NCBI GenBank assembly: GCA_900550775.1
Contig: URTH01000030.1
Location: 1 to 14,933, forward strand
Direction of reading: 5' to 3'
DNA length: 14,933 nucleotides
Origin: an uncultured Eubacteriales bacterium
GTDB taxonomy: Bacteria > Bacillota > Clostridia > Monoglobales > Monoglobaceae
The notes below the pieces were generated by a model that was not told the origin of the DNA, searched no databases, and was given only the letters and a program-made list of their open reading frames with translations. Shown piece after piece: positions 14,125 through 14,933 of the stretch. Both the position numbers and the translations under genes were made by a program. How positions within the stretch are numbered: position 1 is the first letter of the stretch; every line of letters begins with the position of its first letter.

Positions 14125-14132
14125 GATGTCAA
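14104..14132 (-). promoter_or_regulatory. Leftward consensus promoter of the second AraC regulator
   Basis: On the minus strand TTGACA (14132-14127), a 17-bp spacer and TATAAT (14109-14104) form a perfect sigma-A consensus promoter, with a start near 14097 and a leader of about 54 bases. The leader holds the inverted repeat TTTTA-GGG-TAAAA (plus strand 14067-14079). Confidence 0.8.
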
Positions 14133-14154
14133 CAAAAACCCTGGAGGTGGTCGG

Positions 14155-14933
14155 ATGTTTTATCAAAAAAACGGTACCAAGGAACTGGATGCCGCTCTGT
14201 TTCAAAATCCAACCAGTGAATACCGCGGCACTCCGTTTTGGGCATGGAACTGCAAGATGGATGCCAAAATGCTGGAAGAACAAATCATGGTCTTAAAGGA
14301 AATGGGCTTCGGCGGCTTTCATATGCATGCAAGAACCGGGATCGTGACGCCTTATCTCGGCGAAGAATTTATGGATTTGGTTCGCGCCTGCGTCAAAAAA
14401 GCAAAAAAAGAAGATATGCTGGCGTATTTGTATGATGAAGATCGCTGGCCGTCCGGCTTTGCCGGCGGCTATGTGACAAAAAATCCGAAGTATCGCGAAA
14501 GACGGCTGGTTTTTAGCCTTGAAAAGCCGGAATGCTCTTCGTTTGACGTGGCCGAGCAGGAGGGAAAGCCCTATCTCTTAGCCGTTTATGACATCGTGCT
14601 GAATCCAAAAGGCGAACTGGAAAAGTATCGGAAAATCAGCGAAAAAGATACCCCGGAGGGGAAGAAGTGGTACGCGTATATTGAGACGGCCAAGGAAAAT
14701 CCATGGTTTAACAACCAGACCTACGTGGATACCTTAAACAAAGAGGCCATCGATGAATTTATCAAGGTGACCTATGCGGCGTATGACAAGGCGATCGGTG
14801 AGGAGTTCGGCAAAACCGTGCCCTCGATCTTTACGGACGAGCCGCATTTTGCCGGGAAGTGTCCGCTTGGCGTTGCGGACAGTGAGGAGAAGGCCAGCTT
14901 TCCCTGGACGATGGCGTTTCCGAAGCTCTTTTC
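14155..14933 (+). CDS. TIM-barrel glycosidase-like protein (GH106-related), 3' truncated
   Basis: The frame is open from ATG 14155 (GGAGGTGG at 14143-14150) to the window edge, giving 259 codons. The start is tight: promoter, RBS and ATG all fit. Landmarks are FWAWNCKMD (28-36), LKEMGFGGFHMHARTG (47-62), LYDEDRWPSGFAGG (92-105) and IFTDEPHF (225-232). YDE and TDEP are the same acidic motifs seen in the glycosidase-like gene at 6524, so both belong to one broad superfamily, but the flanking sequence is too different for recent duplication. Members are often annotated as glycosyl hydrolase or alpha-L-rhamnosidase-like, usually about 700-1100 aa, so most of this gene lies beyond the window. There is no signal peptide, hence probably cytoplasmic. 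The substrate is unknown; an alpha-rhamnoside or related deoxy-sugar or uronide linkage is a guess. Control is likely by the divergent AraC regulator. Confidence 0.87.
   Translation, partial: MFYQKNGTKELDAALFQNPTSEYRGTPFWAWNCKMDAKMLEEQIMVLKEMGFGGFHMHARTGIVTPYLGEEFMDLVRACVKKAKKEDMLAYLYDEDRWPSGFAGGYVTKNPKYRERRLVFSLEKPECSSFDVAEQEGKPYLLAVYDIVLNPKGELEKYRKISEKDTPEGKKWYAYIETAKENPWFNNQTYVDTLNKEAIDEFIKVTYAAYDKAIGEEFGKTVPSIFTDEPHFAGKCPLGVADSEEKASFPWTMAFPKLF

Noticed and set aside
14044..14283. An 80-codon N-terminal extension of the second AraC regulator
   Set aside because: It would cross the divergent promoters and the start of the neighbouring gene; the GGAGG at 14053-14049 fits ATG 14043.

Overview
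The window looks like a carbohydrate-utilisation region of a Gram-positive Clostridia-type bacterium (Firmicutes/Bacillota). The reasons are the S-layer homology (SLH) anchored exported proteins, strong AGGAGG-type ribosome binding sites, sigma-A-like promoters, many intrinsic terminators, and roughly even GC in genes against AT-rich intergenic DNA. The species cannot be named from the sequence. No tRNA, rRNA, CRISPR array, insertion sequence or transporter gene was seen.

Left part (1-6257): three co-directional genes for exported surface proteins, closed by a strong terminator. The first is cut by the window edge and carries a concanavalin-like module. The second (929 aa) has a signal peptide, a related concanavalin-like module, Ig-like domains, a helical region and three C-terminal SLH repeats. 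The third (864 aa) overlaps it by ATGA, has SLH-like repeats at its N-terminus and about 660 residues of beta-rich sequence of unknown function.

Middle part (6258-11139): two related regulator-enzyme divergons. In the first, the leftward AraC regulator survives only as about 31 codons, and the rightward TIM-barrel glycosidase-like gene is broken by one +1 frameshift. In the second, an intact AraC regulator is divergent from a GH4 enzyme of the LplD alpha-galacturonidase type. The two control regions are clear duplicates: 66 of 83 aligned bases match, including two GTCAA-type boxes exactly 30 bp apart.

Right part (11140-14933): a GH36/raffinose-synthase-like enzyme gene has its own promoter with a 14-bp palindrome just downstream (LacI-type operator candidate). 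It converges on a second AraC regulator across a shared bidirectional terminator. That regulator is divergent from another TIM-barrel glycosidase-like gene that runs off the window, and the two opposing promoters overlap on the same 37 bp.

Working model (inference): the surface proteins bind or organise plant or host glycan outside the cell, and the signal-peptide-less enzymes cut imported uronic-acid, rhamnose or galactose containing oligosaccharides in the cytoplasm. Each enzyme block has its own local control: AraC for two or three promoters, and a LacI-family repressor encoded elsewhere for the GH36-like gene.
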